From assembly GCF_051020985.1 (NCBI RefSeq), contig NC_134999.1, forward strand, positions 3,348,001-3,412,000: a DNA stretch of 64,000 nt, in the 5' to 3' direction. Positions 41,801 to 55,147 of the stretch are shown one piece after another; within the stretch, counting starts at the first letter, position 1, and every line of letters begins with the position of its first letter. Position numbers and translations under genes: made by a program. Source of the stretch: Nomia melanderi. Its lineage: Eukaryota; Arthropoda; Insecta; Hymenoptera; Halictidae. The notes beneath the pieces were generated by a model, which searched no databases, was not told the origin of the DNA, and was given only the letters and a program-made list of their open reading frames with translations.

Positions 41801-42380
41801 TATCTTTTAGCAATAATTAGGATAGATAAGTAAATACTTAGTTTTGTTTCATTCTGCGCGGGAAAAATAATCGTGCGGGGAACCTGAAAGGTGACCCGAC
41901 TAACTGTAAAAACGACTAGCAAATACAGCACCGAACCGTAGAGATTACTAACAGAACAATGACAGATTAGAATACATTGACAATACTAGAATACATCTTA
42001 GGCAAACACTAAAAGCTATTTCGACATTATTTAGAACTATCCGGAACCTATCAAATACAATATTTCATAAAAATATAACTCATTTAACATTCAGGAACGC
42101 AAGTGTGCATGCACAAAACGTTGAAAATCACCCCGCAACAAGTGTCACTATTTTAGTTCACCAAAAAGAAGAAAGACAATAAAAGGCAAATATGAAAAAA
42201 AGCTATTACTCACTTGAAATCTCTGGGCAGAGTCTTGAAGGCGACGTAGAACCATCTAAATCGTCCTCCGGAGACTAAATACGCGACGAGAACAACCACA
42301 AACAGCTGCACGAGAGAAATGGGGCCCGCGTACATGACGAGCAGAGTCAAGCAGGCGACCAAACCCGCCAACAGAAGCAT
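20833..42380 (-). CDS. SLC27A4: Long-chain fatty acid transport protein / very-long-chain acyl-CoA synthetase (FATP, SLC27A family)
   Basis: This family takes up long-chain fatty acids and activates them with ATP and CoA. Eleven minus-strand coding exons join in frame to 643 residues: 42214-42380, 35008-35158, 27798-28035, 23891-24125, 23442-23643, 22647-22839, 22334-22474, 22049-22186, 21757-21914, 21495-21648 and 20833-20987. Residues 1-45 are hydrophobic, with two likely membrane segments. The AMP-binding P-loop TSGTTGLPK lies at 248-256 and YGATEG at 386-391. The FATP signature begins at about residue 489 with GD, GYLYFKDRTGD and FRWKGENVS, and NCT-VGQYIGE spans exons 5-6. All catalytic motifs look intact. 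The ATG at 42380 is preferred because it gives the family N-terminus; upstream in-frame sequence is open but has no ATG. The length equals human FATP4, and the sequence resembles FATP1 and FATP4 about equally, so the number in the symbol is tentative. Introns 1 and 2 (about 7 kb each) carry several mobile elements. Confidence 0.96.
22884..23112. mobile_element. ~230 bp MITE in FATP intron 5
   Basis: The left end ACACCTAACTCTCGATTTAC and the right end, reverse complemented, ACACCTAATCCTCGATTTAC are near-identical inverted repeats. The interior is short and non-coding. A shorter relative lies at about 59.61-59.70 kb, which points to one family spread across the region. Confidence 0.65.
24126..27797. 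other. FATP intron 3, 3.7 kb
   Basis: The sequence is AT-rich with a few poly-T and poly-A runs. I see no coding exon, no clear terminal repeats and no RNA gene. Confidence 0.5.
28735..31428 (+). pseudogene. Broken pol of Ty3/gypsy element (RT, RNase H, integrase)
   Basis: The reverse transcriptase part (about 28.85-29.56 kb) shows FTKLDLKNGFH, FGLTNAP and a Y-I-D-D box near 29.4 kb. RNase H (about 29.8-30.06 kb) shows a DAC start and a FELECLA segment. The integrase zinc region is near 30.39-30.53 kb, with the catalytic core after it and a C-terminal tail ending near 31.43 kb. In-frame stops occur near 29,003, 29,105 and 29,372. Another break precedes 29.56 kb, stops lie near 30,104 and 30,323, and a frameshift interrupts the integrase core near 30.8 kb. 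No part can encode a whole enzyme. The homology to Ty3/gypsy is clear, but the clade is not assigned. Confidence 0.85.
31565..32028 (+). repeat. 3' LTR-like segment of the Ty3/gypsy relic
   Basis: After the integrase frame comes about 460 bp that is richer in GC than its surroundings. It carries a polyadenylation signal AATAAA at 31975-31980 and ends in CCTACA. The 5' boundary (TGTGTGAG near 31,565) is a guess, because no second LTR is available for comparison and no polypurine tract is clear. Confidence 0.5.
33297..33507. repeat. Left arm of a ~210 bp inverted repeat flanking FATP exon 2
   Basis: This arm is the inverted copy of 35203-35424. Shared blocks are GTATTTTCT-AAATAAACTTTAT, TATAACTGGATGATTAT, TTATATCAAGAGAAA and ATTTTGAAACAGAT, with decreasing similarity toward TTCTAAC. 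It lies in FATP intron 2. Confidence 0.75.
35203..35424. repeat. Right arm of the inverted repeat flanking FATP exon 2
   Basis: This is the inverted partner of 33297-33507. It lies in FATP intron 1 and ends about 45 bp from the acceptor side of exon 2 (35008-35158), so the exon lies between the two arms. No target duplication or transposase is visible. It could be a transposon end pair or an inverted local duplication. Confidence 0.7.
36300..36473 (+). repeat. Diverged direct repeat, copy 1
   Basis: It shares AATAAAATCAAATAA, GTATACT-GTTAAAC-CAG, AATGCA-CTA-AATATATT and CAAAGCAAAAC, in the same order and strand, with 38312-38475. It lies in FATP intron 1, just left of the probable solo LTR. 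Confidence 0.65.
36716..37151 (+). repeat. Probable solo LTR or LTR remnant
   Basis: A block of about 436 bp, clearly GC-richer than the surrounding intron, begins TGTTAATGTGG and ends GGAAATCCTACA. It has AATAAA at 37103-37108, some 45 bp before its end, as in an LTR with R and U5. The ending CCTACA is the same as that of the Ty3/gypsy relic at 32,028. No matching 5 bp target duplication was found. Two overlapping minus-strand open frames cross it, but they look like consequences of its GC content. Confidence 0.4.
37836..37882 (+). repeat. Short tandem duplication
   Basis: TGTATTAGTGTATATACGAT occurs at 37836-37855 and again at 37863-37882, a perfect 20 bp match with a 27 bp period. Confidence 0.8.
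38312..38475 (+). repeat. Diverged direct repeat, copy 2
   Basis: This is the partner of 36300-36473, about 2 kb away on the same strand and at roughly three quarters identity by eye. It is preceded at about 38,163 by TTAACACTAGAACTACTGAG. That resembles a motif I associate with insect piggyBac-like MITE ends, but no matching second end was confirmed. Confidence 0.6.
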
Positions 42381-43010
42381 GATGAGCGCCAAGCGGCGAA
42401 GCAACCGGCCGACTGCCTTCCACCGACTAGACTCGCTCGTTTCCGTTCCTGTTCCCGTTCGCGTCCTCGTCTTGGCCGTTGTCGTTGTTGTCGTCTCCGT
42501 CCCCGCTCCTACTCACAAGAAGACACAACGCTCGCCGAACCGTTCGTAACCGTGTCTCTCCCGTGCGCGTCCTCTACGTTCGACGTACCTATCGCCGGTT
42601 CATTGTTCGGAACGACTTCCACTTCCACTTCCACCTCTACGCTCGTCACATTTGACTTGTTGCCTCTTAGTTTATCCTCAAGCTCGACCCTGCTCTCGGC
42701 CGACGTCGACGTCCGCGACGAAGACGTCGGCCGTGAACAGATCGACGATGAGAGACCTACGGCGTCGGTATGGAGTTCACCCTTTTCTACGTCCTGCAAC
42801 AGCGAGGCAAACAACGGACCATGTGATATACTATATATATACGTTTGAGCGTGGTGCGTGAGACGCAATGTACATGTAGTCAGTGTATAAGCCCCGCGCG
42901 TTTCCAGCGAAAGAGATGCTGCTTAAATCCGGGATCGAGTGATTCGAGACTCTTCTTTGCTTTCTCGCTGGAGTCGAGTCGCAGTGCTACTTTCAAGGCT
43001 CGGTTTCATT
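42381..43010 (-). promoter_or_regulatory. GC-rich, CpG-rich 5' UTR/promoter region of the FATP gene
   Basis: The segment upstream of the FATP ATG is much richer in GC and CpG than anything else in the window. It contains TTCCAC repeats near 42.61-42.64 kb. No TATA box could be fixed. A minus-strand frame at 42,509-42,868 is open but has no ATG, which fits a 5' UTR. Where transcription starts cannot be seen. Confidence 0.55.
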
Positions 43011-43250
43011 AGCTGATCGCGTGATGTGAAGCTCGAAGAAACTAGGGTACTGCGTTCGTGAACAATTTAGGAAACACCGAGATGGAAAAACAACGTAATA
43101 ACGCATATGTAGTTGGTACGATGATATTTACTATCAGTCTCTACGTTATGTAACCTGTGGGACATCCATCAGCAATAGATACTTTTCAATTAGCTGAGAG
43201 TTGTTGGAGGAGTAGGTGTTTAGATACTTCAATCAGTATTTTCTTTTAGA

Positions 43251-43448
43251 TACACTTCCGGTCAAAACTATGAAACGAGTTCTCAATTTATGGGAAATAA
43301 TAGTATTATAATAAAACTTTGTGGAATCTGCAGTTACATAACTTATTCGAATTCCATTTTAGTATACAAGTTTCATTTGACCTTCGCAGATTAACGTTTT
43401 TCTTCTTCGTTAACCGGAAAACGTGGTATACTTTCAACCGGTAGTGTA
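43251..43448. mobile_element. ~200 bp Tc1/mariner-like MITE upstream of the FATP gene
   Basis: The left end is TA-CACTTCCGGTCAAAACTAT. The right end, reverse complemented, is TACACTACCGGTTGAAAGTA. The short interior is non-coding, and TA flanks both ends. Confidence 0.6.
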
Positions 43449-46400
43449 TTTGTATCGTCAATTCGAGGAAGCAGGTGGGTTTCTTTCCTTTAAACTTATC
43501 TTTTAACAGTAAAAATACCTGAAAAGTACATATATTAATGATGTTATGAATTGAATGTTATTTATTGAGTTATTTGTGTACGATAAGCAGATTCTTTATT
43601 TTGAAAAAAAAACACATTTCTCGATTGTATAGTATCCATTGTCATGTATTACGTAACGTTGGTTAAATGCGTGCAATTAAAAACTGCAGGTATTTTGGTA
43701 ATACCGTTTAAAAGTATGTATGTTTTACAATTTTTATTTAGCTTAGAAACCGAAATAATATATGTAATAAATAAACGCTGAGTTCATAATTTCTAATAGT
43801 TGTGTTACTTAAAGAATTTTTCGGACTGATCACATTATTGCAAATAAAAATTTCAAATATTGTTCCTCATGTGCTTTAGCATTCCTTTACTTTCTACTTT
43901 CTCCTAGTTTCTCTCGTAAAATGTTTAATTCTCAAAACAAATGTAAGTTAGATTTTTATTGTTTTTGTTTCATCATGATTATATTAAAGTTCTAGAATTT
44001 TAATAATAAACTATAATATTTAATTCCATTTTCATATAATTCTCGTATAGTTCTCGTATATTAATTTCATAAATATTTAAACATTTTTTAAATATAACTG
44101 CATTTTTATGTATTAATCCTGTTTGTCATAAACAATTAAAAAGTGATATATTATCACATTTTTATGTTTATTAATGAAAGGAACGACATTTTTATAAGAA
44201 ATTAGATTAATATAGTAACATAACTTTTACTTTATTTTAATAAATGTAATCTGTATAATTTGTTTGATTTAGAAATATAAAACTGTATCTACGAATATTT
44301 GTTTAATATTTACTTGTAGTTTAAGACTTTTTTTTATAATGTGATGAAAGCAGCGCGATCATCAACGAGAGATAGGGAGTGGATAAGTGTTACCGATGAT
44401 CGATAATGAAATCTACAGAAAAACATCACGTATTTAATTTTTTCAAATAATTTTTTAATCATTTATACTTATTTAAAAAGTGACTTCGAATTTTTCTTAG
44501 CCATTGAGTAATTTAATATCTTTTAGCACTTAACATTTGTAATTTAATACTACATACAAGACTACCTAAGTACAAATTTTGTAAAAGTTAAAAAATAAAT
44601 TAAATTAAATTTGACAATGAATAAATATTGACAAAATTTATTTTAAATAACAAGATTAAAAATAGTTAAATTTGCAGATATAGGAAGAGTATGATTCATA
44701 TATGTATAGGTGTACTTTATGAACAATTATTTATAAGATTATATGAAATTTGCTTTCATTAATAATTATCCAGCTATATTATTTAAACATGTATGTTTAA
44801 CTAAACAAATAACAAAAAAATGTATATTAACAATAACAAAATATATATATATATATAACTAAAAAATGTAATATTTGTTTCATAATAATAAGGAAACATG
44901 AGAAACTTCATTTAATAATAAAAAGGTAATATAAGAAACAAAGAACTATGTACATATAGGGTCAAATTATACGCCTTAGAGACAAAATAATTGAGTCATT
45001 ATTATCAGTACTGATCTCCTTTTCTATATACCAACCTTTTAATATACAATATAATTATTTTTACACTCATTTGTATGTTTCTGATTGCATTTTATTAATC
45101 CATCTGAATATTGTAATATATTACAGATGTATTATCTTTGGCATTTAATATAATTCAGTAACAAAATACAACTATTTTAATAATATACTCATTTTGATAA
45201 ATTTAAAAATTATATATATTGATATGTTTAGAATATTTATATAAATTACTATATACTTATTGTATCATAATATATACTTAAGAAAAATATACTAAAGTAT
45301 TATAGCATTTTTCTTTGATTTACATACATGTACCATATTCATTAATAATATTAAAATGATTTATTGAATATATACAATTTATATATAATTTCTTACACAT
45401 TTCTTACACAATTTCAATTTGTAAGGAAAACATTTCAAATTACATAAGTTGTAAATTTATTCATTTATAAAAATCAATTTTATAAAATTGAAAGTTACTT
45501 ATTCGTTTCAATGAATGTTGTTTTAGATTTAATTCGATCATTTGTTATAAGAGACAAAGTATTTCTTACAATCATTCAACTGTCAAAAACAATACATCAA
45601 ACATCACGGGAGGACAAAGGTACCTTTGAATAATTTTCGATAATATCACTGTAATCAGCTCAAAATCCCAATCTTATATCGGATTATAAGTTTACTTACC
45701 CCGAAAATATATTTATGACTTCGATTAACGGTTAGGTACGGGGCTAGAACACATTTTTGCAGGACTCTTTTTAGTCGCGTTGTTAAAGCGTGTATCAAGC
45801 ATGCGTCAAATTCACTTTATTTTTTCTAAAAGTGCTACAATCTTTATGAAACTATCTAAATACAATATTTCATAAATAAGGATTTCCAGAACACAAAGAT
45901 TACGTTAGTTTGCGACCACATCCGAAAGCGAACCTTAATCAATAACTCTACGTTACTGCTATCGTGTGGCAAAATTCGGAAGCTTCTTCGTATTGCATGG
46001 CAAATACATTCTACACAAAATTTCAAAGCAAAAACATTTAAAAAGTGTTCTTTTAAGAATTTATGATAATAATATTAATAAATAAGAATCAGAACATGTT
46101 CTATATAATACTGGAACGGTTTTGAACACTTGCTTATAATAAGTTTTTTTTATTATTTTTCGAACGTGTTTGGACTAAAATAAAAACACTTCACTTATTG
46201 ATTGTTACCTGATAGTTTGTTTGGAAACAGAAAATTTATATTTAAGAATTTCTTAATCATTTTTGTTACATCAATGATAATTATAATCGTGAATGAATAA
46301 ATTATTTACAGTGTACTAATGTAACAAATATAATTTTATTGAAATTATTATTTAATGGAAAATTGTGAATTTTTGTTTTACTATGCCACAAACATGAGAT

Positions 46401-49400
46401 GTCTATCGATAAAATTATTTTAGTAAACTGTTAAGTTTGCAACACATATTCTTCCTTTATCTATTCAGTAAAACCATTAATTGAGATACAGTGTTTCTAA
46501 TCTAAATTTAAATTTACATAAATATTAGCAAATCATTAAATATTGAACTGAATATGTTCATGTAAATTTAGTCTTTTTAAAACTATTGAATTATGTAGTA
46601 ACAAAAATAAAATCGATGTTTACGCAGAATGAGTAAAAAATTGCAACTACTAATAAAAATGTTAAGAAATAACTACAAGACATAATATTACAGGCATATT
46701 AAAAGAAAGTGCCCATTTCCATTTACTTAATTATTGAAAACTTATCTTTATAATGATTTTTAAAATTTTAGAGGTTTTACTGATTCTTGAAGGATAAAGG
46801 GCAATAATAAAGTGCATTAATAAAAACAGTGAAATTAAATTAATTATGTAAATTAATAATTTGTTACTTATAAAAATTATAATCTATAATATAAATATAT
46901 AACATTATGATGTATACAACAGATTCAATTATTTTTTTATTTTGATATAACTTCCAAATTAAAAGTCATTTCCCAATTCAGATAAAGAACGTTAATTTAT
47001 AAAACAAGTGGCTGTATATGTATGTGCATATACATGATAAACAATATGTGATAAATCTACTTACTTATCGTTATATTTTCATTCATATACTGCTACTCAA
47101 AAGTTTAGAACATATGGCTTCATAATAAATTATGTATGCCAGTATTATGATATCGAAACGTACCCAATTGTAATTAAAAATCAAAATTATGTAGTGTATT
47201 TAATTTACAAAATTAAATAGTGTAATTATATAGCGCGGTGAAAATAATTATAATTATGGTACTCTAGAAAAAAATTATAAAAATAAAGACACAAAGTTTC
47301 TTATTCAAAACTTTTTACATATTGGCAGCGTCTAACACATTCTATAACCTATGACTCGTTGCCTATTCATTTATTAATCAAAATTGTAAAACCCAAGAGT
47401 CACTGATTACGTGATCGGATCATGACCTCGCATACTTAAGTATTTCGATCCCAACAATATCATTTAGGCGTTGAAGAATTGTTACCTTTAAAAAACAGTA
47501 TATTTTAAATCTATTCCATAGATTACTTTTTTTCAGAGACTCAATTCAGTGTAATAGAATCTAGTTTCTCGTAGTACAATCATTTCCATGTTATCGGGAT
47601 GATAACTTCGTACGTATAAGGATGTAACATTAAAACGCATAAAAAATAAGTCTTGAACCGAAACTTTCATGCATCGAAAAGCAACTGTGGCCATCAAAAT
47701 ACCACAATAATTACGGTTACTAAGAAGATTCATAAGAAAAAGGAACTACAGTGAAACCAGTTAACATGCCCCAGTTACAGCAAAGAAGTGCATACCGTTA
47801 TATGCGAAGAATGTACGGTCTTTAACACCATAGTGTTTATGAAATATTTATAAATTTTTCCATAAAGACAAGATTTTGTATTAAAATGAATTTCATAGCG
47901 TTGACACAGAAATAAATACATTGATAATTTCGTTTTTAAAAGAGGAACAATTTTTAATCTAAGCTACCTTAACAGTTTCTATGAATTTTTTAATTTAACA
48001 TTACATTATGAATGTAATTTTGTCAATTTATAAAACTTGTGAATATTTTTAATAAAAATATCTCCTTATATTTCATAAATTTTTATGTAAACAGTAATTC
48101 AAATACAATTCTTGCTGGAAGTTCAATATGATTTACGTTCGACAATGTAGAAAGCGTGCACAGAAACGTTTGTATTACAAGAAAATCAGGACATACATTG
48201 AAAGTAATAATATGGATTTCATATATTCGAATATATTTATTGAATTTTTATCTAAAAAATTCATATGGCATGTTTAGATTTGGAAAGTCATTTTTAATGT
48301 TACTCGAATAGCTAAGTTCAACATTTTTTATGCAATTAATAAAAGACAACAAAACCGCAAACTTTTAGTATTAATTTTTGTCATATTTTAACTTGAAAAA
48401 TTATCCTTCGAATTTTTTACCACTTGTTGCCTGACACTAATGCTACCGTAGATAAAATTAATCGATCTATAATATGTTTCACTATTTTTTTTAACATTTA
48501 CTTACAACGTTAAATTGAAAAATCACCAACTTTTTTTTTAAATTACCTTAGTAAAAATATGAAAAAATAACATTTTACATTGGTACGTTAACGCAACGTC
48601 AATAAAAATGGATTAATACATTTTTGAATCGTCAATAAAAATTTTTTATCTTCTTTAATAAGTACAACATGTGAATTTTATTATGTAACAATTTATCAAA
48701 TAACCCTTTCTAATAATAGACATGTCTCAAAACAAGTGAATAGTTCACTATTAAAAACTATCAGTCAGCAGAAACTGTTCAATGACCATCGGCGTTACCA
48801 CAATATGGCGGTTTAACAACATGTAGTATAAGAACTACATGCTATTGCACACTTTCTATTGCGTGCGACGTAATCACGCCTAAGTAACGTACTCTAACAT
48901 AATAATTGTCCATTTTGCAATAAACATTCATATACACATCCCGGAGTTTATTCTTCCTTTTTCGATCTTCCTTTACGTGTATAAAAATCTCGTTTAAACC
49001 CCTTGATTTGAAAGAGTATGAAGTGCATGGTTAATAAAAAATGAATTCTCTCACTTATTTAACAGACATTTTATATTAACTCTTGATGAATCTATATAAT
49101 TAAAACATAATGAACTGCTCGTTTGATTTGTGTAAATGCTGAATATTTTAATAAATATTTATTTCGTTATTCATACAAAATACATTTCTCATATATAGCA
49201 TGTATGACTTGACAAGTTTTCAGAGAGAATACTTCGTAGATGTTTACTATTGGAAATGAAATGAAAGTGTCATACCTTTTTTATTGTGTTTATTACTACA
49301 AAAGTATCAAATGTTCGTAACACTGTATTAATTATACAATTGTCGTTTCCTATAATTTCTAAAGTATGTATTTGTAAACATTATATAATATGGCATTTGA

Positions 49401-52400
49401 TTTGAAGAGACGAATGCATGTAACATTAAAATGTAAAGTATGCAAGTAATAGAGTGTTCATGTATACATGCCTGTGTAATTTTTGTAATCAGGACGTACT
49501 GAAATACCTACTTACAACCTTTTCCACGATTACATAAGAATATAAGCTAACATTGCAAATCAAAAGGAAATTCCACGATGAATTTCATAAATGATCTTTC
49601 TTTGACATATTAATATATCCATATTTTTAAGTAAGTGAGTACGTATACGTTTTATACGCCCTAAGTGAAATATGTATATCAGTACTATTAAACATAAATT
49701 ACTCATTACATAATTAACTTTTTTATAATAATTCAAACGTGACGTTTGTATTATCAGACTAGTCATGCTACACATCATATTAGCATCATATTAGAATGAC
49801 ATTTAATCATTCGCAATGAAAACATTTATTAATAGATATTAACCTTTCGTATAATAAACCTATTTAAATAAAGATAATATTACTTTCTACAATTGAAGTT
49901 TGATTAATATACTACGTATATGAAATATTTATTAACTGTTTGTTTTAAATATTAAAAATAATGCAGTGAACAGATTATTAACAGATATTCTCTAAAAATT
50001 GTATTTTAAATAATGAAACATTGAAACGATGAAAATTAATAGTAATTTAGTTACTATCCATGATCATACCATATAAATGAATGTATTAAATTCGTAAAAA
50101 ATTTCCTTTTATTTTTACGATTATATTTGCTGTATTTAAATAACCATATATTTTTAATTTTTAATCATTTCCCGTTATTATTATTTCATTATATTCAGTA
50201 TGGTCCATTAATTTTTTATTCATCTGCATTACACCTTATAAAAGTAATGTATGTGAAACATTCCTTTCCTCTTTTTTTTTATTTAATAAATGCAGAATGA
50301 ATCATATTGAGTCAAAGTAAACAGTATAATTGGTTCTTCACGTGAACGCAATTATGATAATACGTATAAACGAATTTAATGAAAAAAGAACAGTTCGATG
50401 TATCGTTGCAAAATAAAGGAATTATATTAATGTCATGTCAAGAATTGATTATCAAGGAAGATGAGTATCATAAAGATTTCAGAGGACGGTAATATATCAT
50501 TGTCCATGTTATTTTATCTGCAATCTTATCTCATATTTGATAAATCAATGTTTATATTTACATTCACCAAACAAAATTCCCTTTCATCTTAATATCAATA
50601 AACATTGAAAATATAATCGCAAAATAAGTGATGGCTTGAGTGTAATATTTATTTTACATTAAACTATTTTATATGAAATTTATTCTGTTTTGGGGGGGGG
50701 AAATAATCCAGTGTAATTAGTTACACAATATTGAAATTAAAATATTTCTGAAACTAATGGCGTTTTACATAAGTGGATTAATACATTTTTTATAGAAAGT
50801 ATTCAATTGTGTAGAATAGTATATAAAAAATTCTATGATTCCATTAAAAAAAAAATTAAATTGACATCCATATCTCATTGACGTGTAATCTTACGAACAA
50901 ACTAATTACATTGGATTATTTCATCCATAAATTTCGTATGAAACATTTTTTTAAATGACAAAACAGTTTCAAAGATACAAGCATTTTTTGACTAAAATGG
51001 AACACCTTATATAATTCGTTCCATCAGTAATATTTCTTTATTTCCCTTCATTTTCAAGATTATTTGTTTATGCACGCTACTAAAATGTTCTTTAAAGTTA
51101 ACAGCACTTATTAAGTTCTTTTCCAATTTATTTTACTTTATGAAGACCATTTCATAAGTCGCACTTTCATAAAATTAATTACTTATGTGTATATACAGTT
51201 AGTCACATAATTAAGCGTACACGTACCAACATCAAAGTACGCTTATTCAAAATAATAGAATAACCTTTTAATGTAAATAATATATTCTTTTCAATACCAA
51301 AGGAATTAAGAAATACGTGAATAATATAATGAATATATTTATATTCATTTATAATATTAATTAATTTAATTTATTAATAAAAATGAATGATACATATATT
51401 TCTATTACACAAAATTAGACGTATGAATAATACATTATATAAGAAAGATAATACTTTGATCCTTTTGTTAAACAATTACAAAACACATATCAATAGGAAA
51501 TATTAATTTAAATTAGTAACTAATTTTCCAATAAAAATGTTTATTTATGTTCGTTTTGTGAACGCATACACAAAATAATACACACTACATAGATACGTTG
51601 TGTCATATGACAGTTCTTTATTAACAAATTATAAAATCGATGCAACAAAATATCAATTTTAGGATATTCCCAACTGGTTCGCTCAATGTGATCTTAATGC
51701 CCACTTGCAAACGTAAATGAGAACAAAAAACTGGTACTACAACATTTTTTCAACAATATAATTTAAATAATTACTTCAATCTTCTTCTTGCGTTATTACA
51801 AAGTAATTTTTCTTCGCAATCTATCTTCGCAATTTGTTACGTATGCATGGGCTTTCATTTGAAAATGCGAAATAATTTTAATGTAAAGCGCATTAATCGC
51901 CAAGAAAAATAAGATTGACGTATATGCAAAACAGATCACGTAACGTTACCTATATTTGGCACAAAAACCCATTCGTGTATTCGTAAAACCATACGAGCAG
52001 CAAAATAACAAACCAATATTACGCGGACGTATCTTTCTTTTAAATAAAAAAGAAAAATACTCGCCATAAAAGGGGTTAAAGTAAAAGAAGGATATGCATG
52101 GAATGCATATCATTTGCATAATGTAGTATAAAACATCTATTTCAGGTTTCCATTCTATTGTAAGATTTTGAGATTGAAAATACGTATTTTTTGCGTCCTT
52201 TGAATGCAAATAAAACAATTATAAATATGTATGTAATAAAATATACACCTCCACGCTTTTTTAAATATGTATATTAATTTACGTAAACAGAAATAAAGTA
52301 ACAAATACATTTTCAAGTAGAAAATCTGGTTACCATATCGATGAACATATATGTTGTACATTTTGTAATTTTACTTAAAACATAACGGCTTGTTGAATTC

Positions 52401-54129
52401 ATTTGTGTGAATAGCTAATATGTCATGTTTTGTAATCGTCTTTCCAAAAAGAACAGTTTGTTGATGAATATTTCCTTAATTATATACATTATCGTGTAAG
52501 TAATGATCGATCAATGAAATTAGGAGAAGGTAATTTCAAAAGACAAAAAATAGTTTTACGCTTTAATAGTTTCCCTTTTCTCATGTTTCGTGTAACAGTT
52601 ACAAAGTATTAGCGTGATTGAAGGAAAGAAAATGTAGTTTATAGAGACGCATAGTGGGGGAAAGCTACCGTTCTCTTACCAGAGTAATTTCCTATTCTGA
52701 GAATTATAATTTACAATCAAATAACGGAAATGACACGGTTAATACACTTTACTGGATCCATTTCATTAAACTTAACGTGTTCATTGGGCAGTCTGAACGG
52801 ACGCATATGAAATTTACGAGGACCGTTCGTGACTAAAAATAAGAATTGATATCAAAAACAAATTTTAAAAACAATTGACACAGCTTAATGCAAAATGATT
52901 ATAATTAAGTCTTAATCTTATTCTGATTTATGACAATGATATATTGCACGGAAGACATTCATATTATACAGAAAAACAAATTTTGATGAAGATTCATTAA
53001 AATTTCCCTTACAGATATCGTATAAAATTTATACGATAAATTCATACTATAAATCCTTAAAATATTTAATAAACTATCATATTTAATACAATTTTTAGGA
53101 ATAATTTTCATTTATACCATTTTCGTGCAAAATTGACATCTCTATTTTTCTTTCTCATTCGTAATTAATATATTCAAATTATTTATGTCACATTATTTAG
53201 TAATCATATAATTGTTTGTAACCATATGAAATTTAATATATTACATTGTAGTAAAAAATTGTAGTAATAATATGTTATTAAAATAATGTAATGGAATTCT
53301 GAAATACTTCAAAATTAAATATTAATTCTTTATATTCCTTCTTATTGTCGTCTATTTCATACGTAAAGGAATTTATATAAGAAGATAATTTAAAAACACT
53401 TAATATAAAAAATGAAATAACTTCGAAATAAATCATTTGCTGCGTCAAAAAACTAACATAATATTAATTAAACATTCCTTTTCGATCGTATAAAGTAATC
53501 TTACATTAGAATAATCCTTTTAAAATAAATTTATTACAAACCTTCGAGTAAGCATTTTTAAACTAATCTTTTTTGTTTTCCAAAGCTATGAAAGTATTGA
53601 AAAAATGACTACATAATACACTTTATACTAAAACTTTTAGTATAATAAATAAGCTGCGAATCGTTTTTCAATAATAACTTACTTTTTATAGATTATTATT
53701 GATAAAGAAAATGTTGCTGTCTTCATTAATAACTCTCTAATTGTAAGCCTAAAAATGTTGTGTTGTACAAATTTTTTTCCTTTTTTCAATATGGAGTTTG
53801 TCTCGTGATGAAACAATATTATAAATGATTGTTGATTATTAAACTAAATAAGTAAGACGTATTTTAACAAAGTTTATTTAGTCATTCTAATATAATCATG
53901 TTTAATAAAATCGTTATTTTAAATATGACTTTATTAATAATGTTCAACCAGAGTATATGAAGTCCACAGTGCAATAATATTTATAACTTTTCACTTTAAG
54001 GGATTAATAATAAGTTTTAACTTCAATGAATTCGAAAAAATCTAAAATAAACGTTGTTCCATAATTCAATAGGTATTCACAACAGGATAAATTCTTTCAT
54101 ATTATAATGTTGTTTTTCACTATACTTAC
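43449..54129. other. Gene-poor AT-rich stretch
   Basis: About 10.7 kb has no exon I can support on either strand. The open frames are short and low-complexity. It contains a (TA)n run near 44.84 kb, a run of nine G near 50.69 kb and a Tc1-like end (CAGTTAGTCACATAATTAAG) near 51,197 with no partner found. It may be intergenic, or an intron of a gene starting near 54-55 kb. Confidence 0.5.
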
Positions 54130-54204
54130 ACGAGAATTTTCGCAAATCGAATTGGTCCCATTCGCGACATTTCCGCCCAATATCTTCGAAATAGTGGTTG
54201 ACAT
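54130..54204 (-). other. Candidate coding exon with strong splice donor
   Basis: A minus-strand frame starts ATG at 54204 (MSTTISKILGGNVANG...), runs 25 codons and meets a consensus donor CGT|GTAAGTATAG at 54130. The frame is also open upstream, so it could be internal. The local GC is higher than the surroundings. I do not recognise the peptide and found no downstream exon. It may be a first coding exon or a 5' UTR exon. Confidence 0.3.
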
Positions 54205-55147
54205 ATTCAAACGTAACACCGCCGTTGATTTACTTGCCGTTCGTTTAACTTCCCGTTGACAATCGTAACACCGCTCATTAAATCTCACGTGTAGATGCAA
54301 CGAAGAAATATCGTTGTGTCACGAAGTCAATAACACATCAAAGCCTGTTTGAAATCTTTCCCGGAGAAAAGTTTCACTTCTTGTCGTGTACATACACAAA
54401 TTCACTTGGTTTGCAAAAACTGCTTAGCAGCGGTTAGATTATTGATGCGCTAACAGTAAGTATCCTCTATCTCTAACAAATACAAGCACAATTCTGTTTT
54501 TATGCCAGAAGCGTCACGAAAGTTTCAAAATTTATTTTATATTTGCGTTGAACAAAATATAATCCGATTACACATTAATAATAACGATTAAAATATAACG
54601 ATTAATGTAGTAGCAAGTTACTTTCTATTTGTTGATTAAGTTATAAAAAATTCTAAAGTTATAAAAAATAACTCTCAATCGTATTCATTACTAGGTCAAG
54701 TAGAAAATGACTACAGTTTTTTTTTTAAATGTATGTCAATCGACTTGAATAGCAATCTAATATACGTTTTCTATCACTATCGTTGTTAACGAGTGTCACT
54801 CAACTTACATATTTCTACCCTTCTTATTATTTAATTACCGTTTCGTAATTATTCTATGTTTGACATGGCAGTTATTTTTCACTCGATCGAGTGTAACATT
54901 TTATCCTGTAATAATGCGTAATCGAATTATATTTCCACTGACTTTGTTTAACAATAACTGAGCAGAAGCTTTCGCCGGGAGAAATTGTAGTCACTAAACT
55001 TCTCGGATCATTTAAGATGGTAAAAGAAGTTGTCGAGTTGAAGAAAATCGCGGATGGATACGCGGAATGTGGAAAAGAGGTGTCCACGTGTATACACTGA
55101 CCACAAAGTGATGTTAGTTAGCCCGCGTACTAAAGCGGAATACCTAC

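Noticed and set aside
42509..42868. Minus-strand frame of about 119 codons with Val-Glu repeats
   Set aside because: It has no ATG, is out of frame with the FATP start, and lies in a GC-rich 5' region where long open frames arise by chance.
47533..47733. 66-codon minus-strand frame in the gene-poor stretch
   Set aside because: There is no recognisable motif, no convincing splice sites and only AT-driven composition around it.
51190..51610. Tc1-like end CAGTTAGTCACATAATTAAG
   Set aside because: No matching inverted end was found within reach, so an element cannot be delimited.
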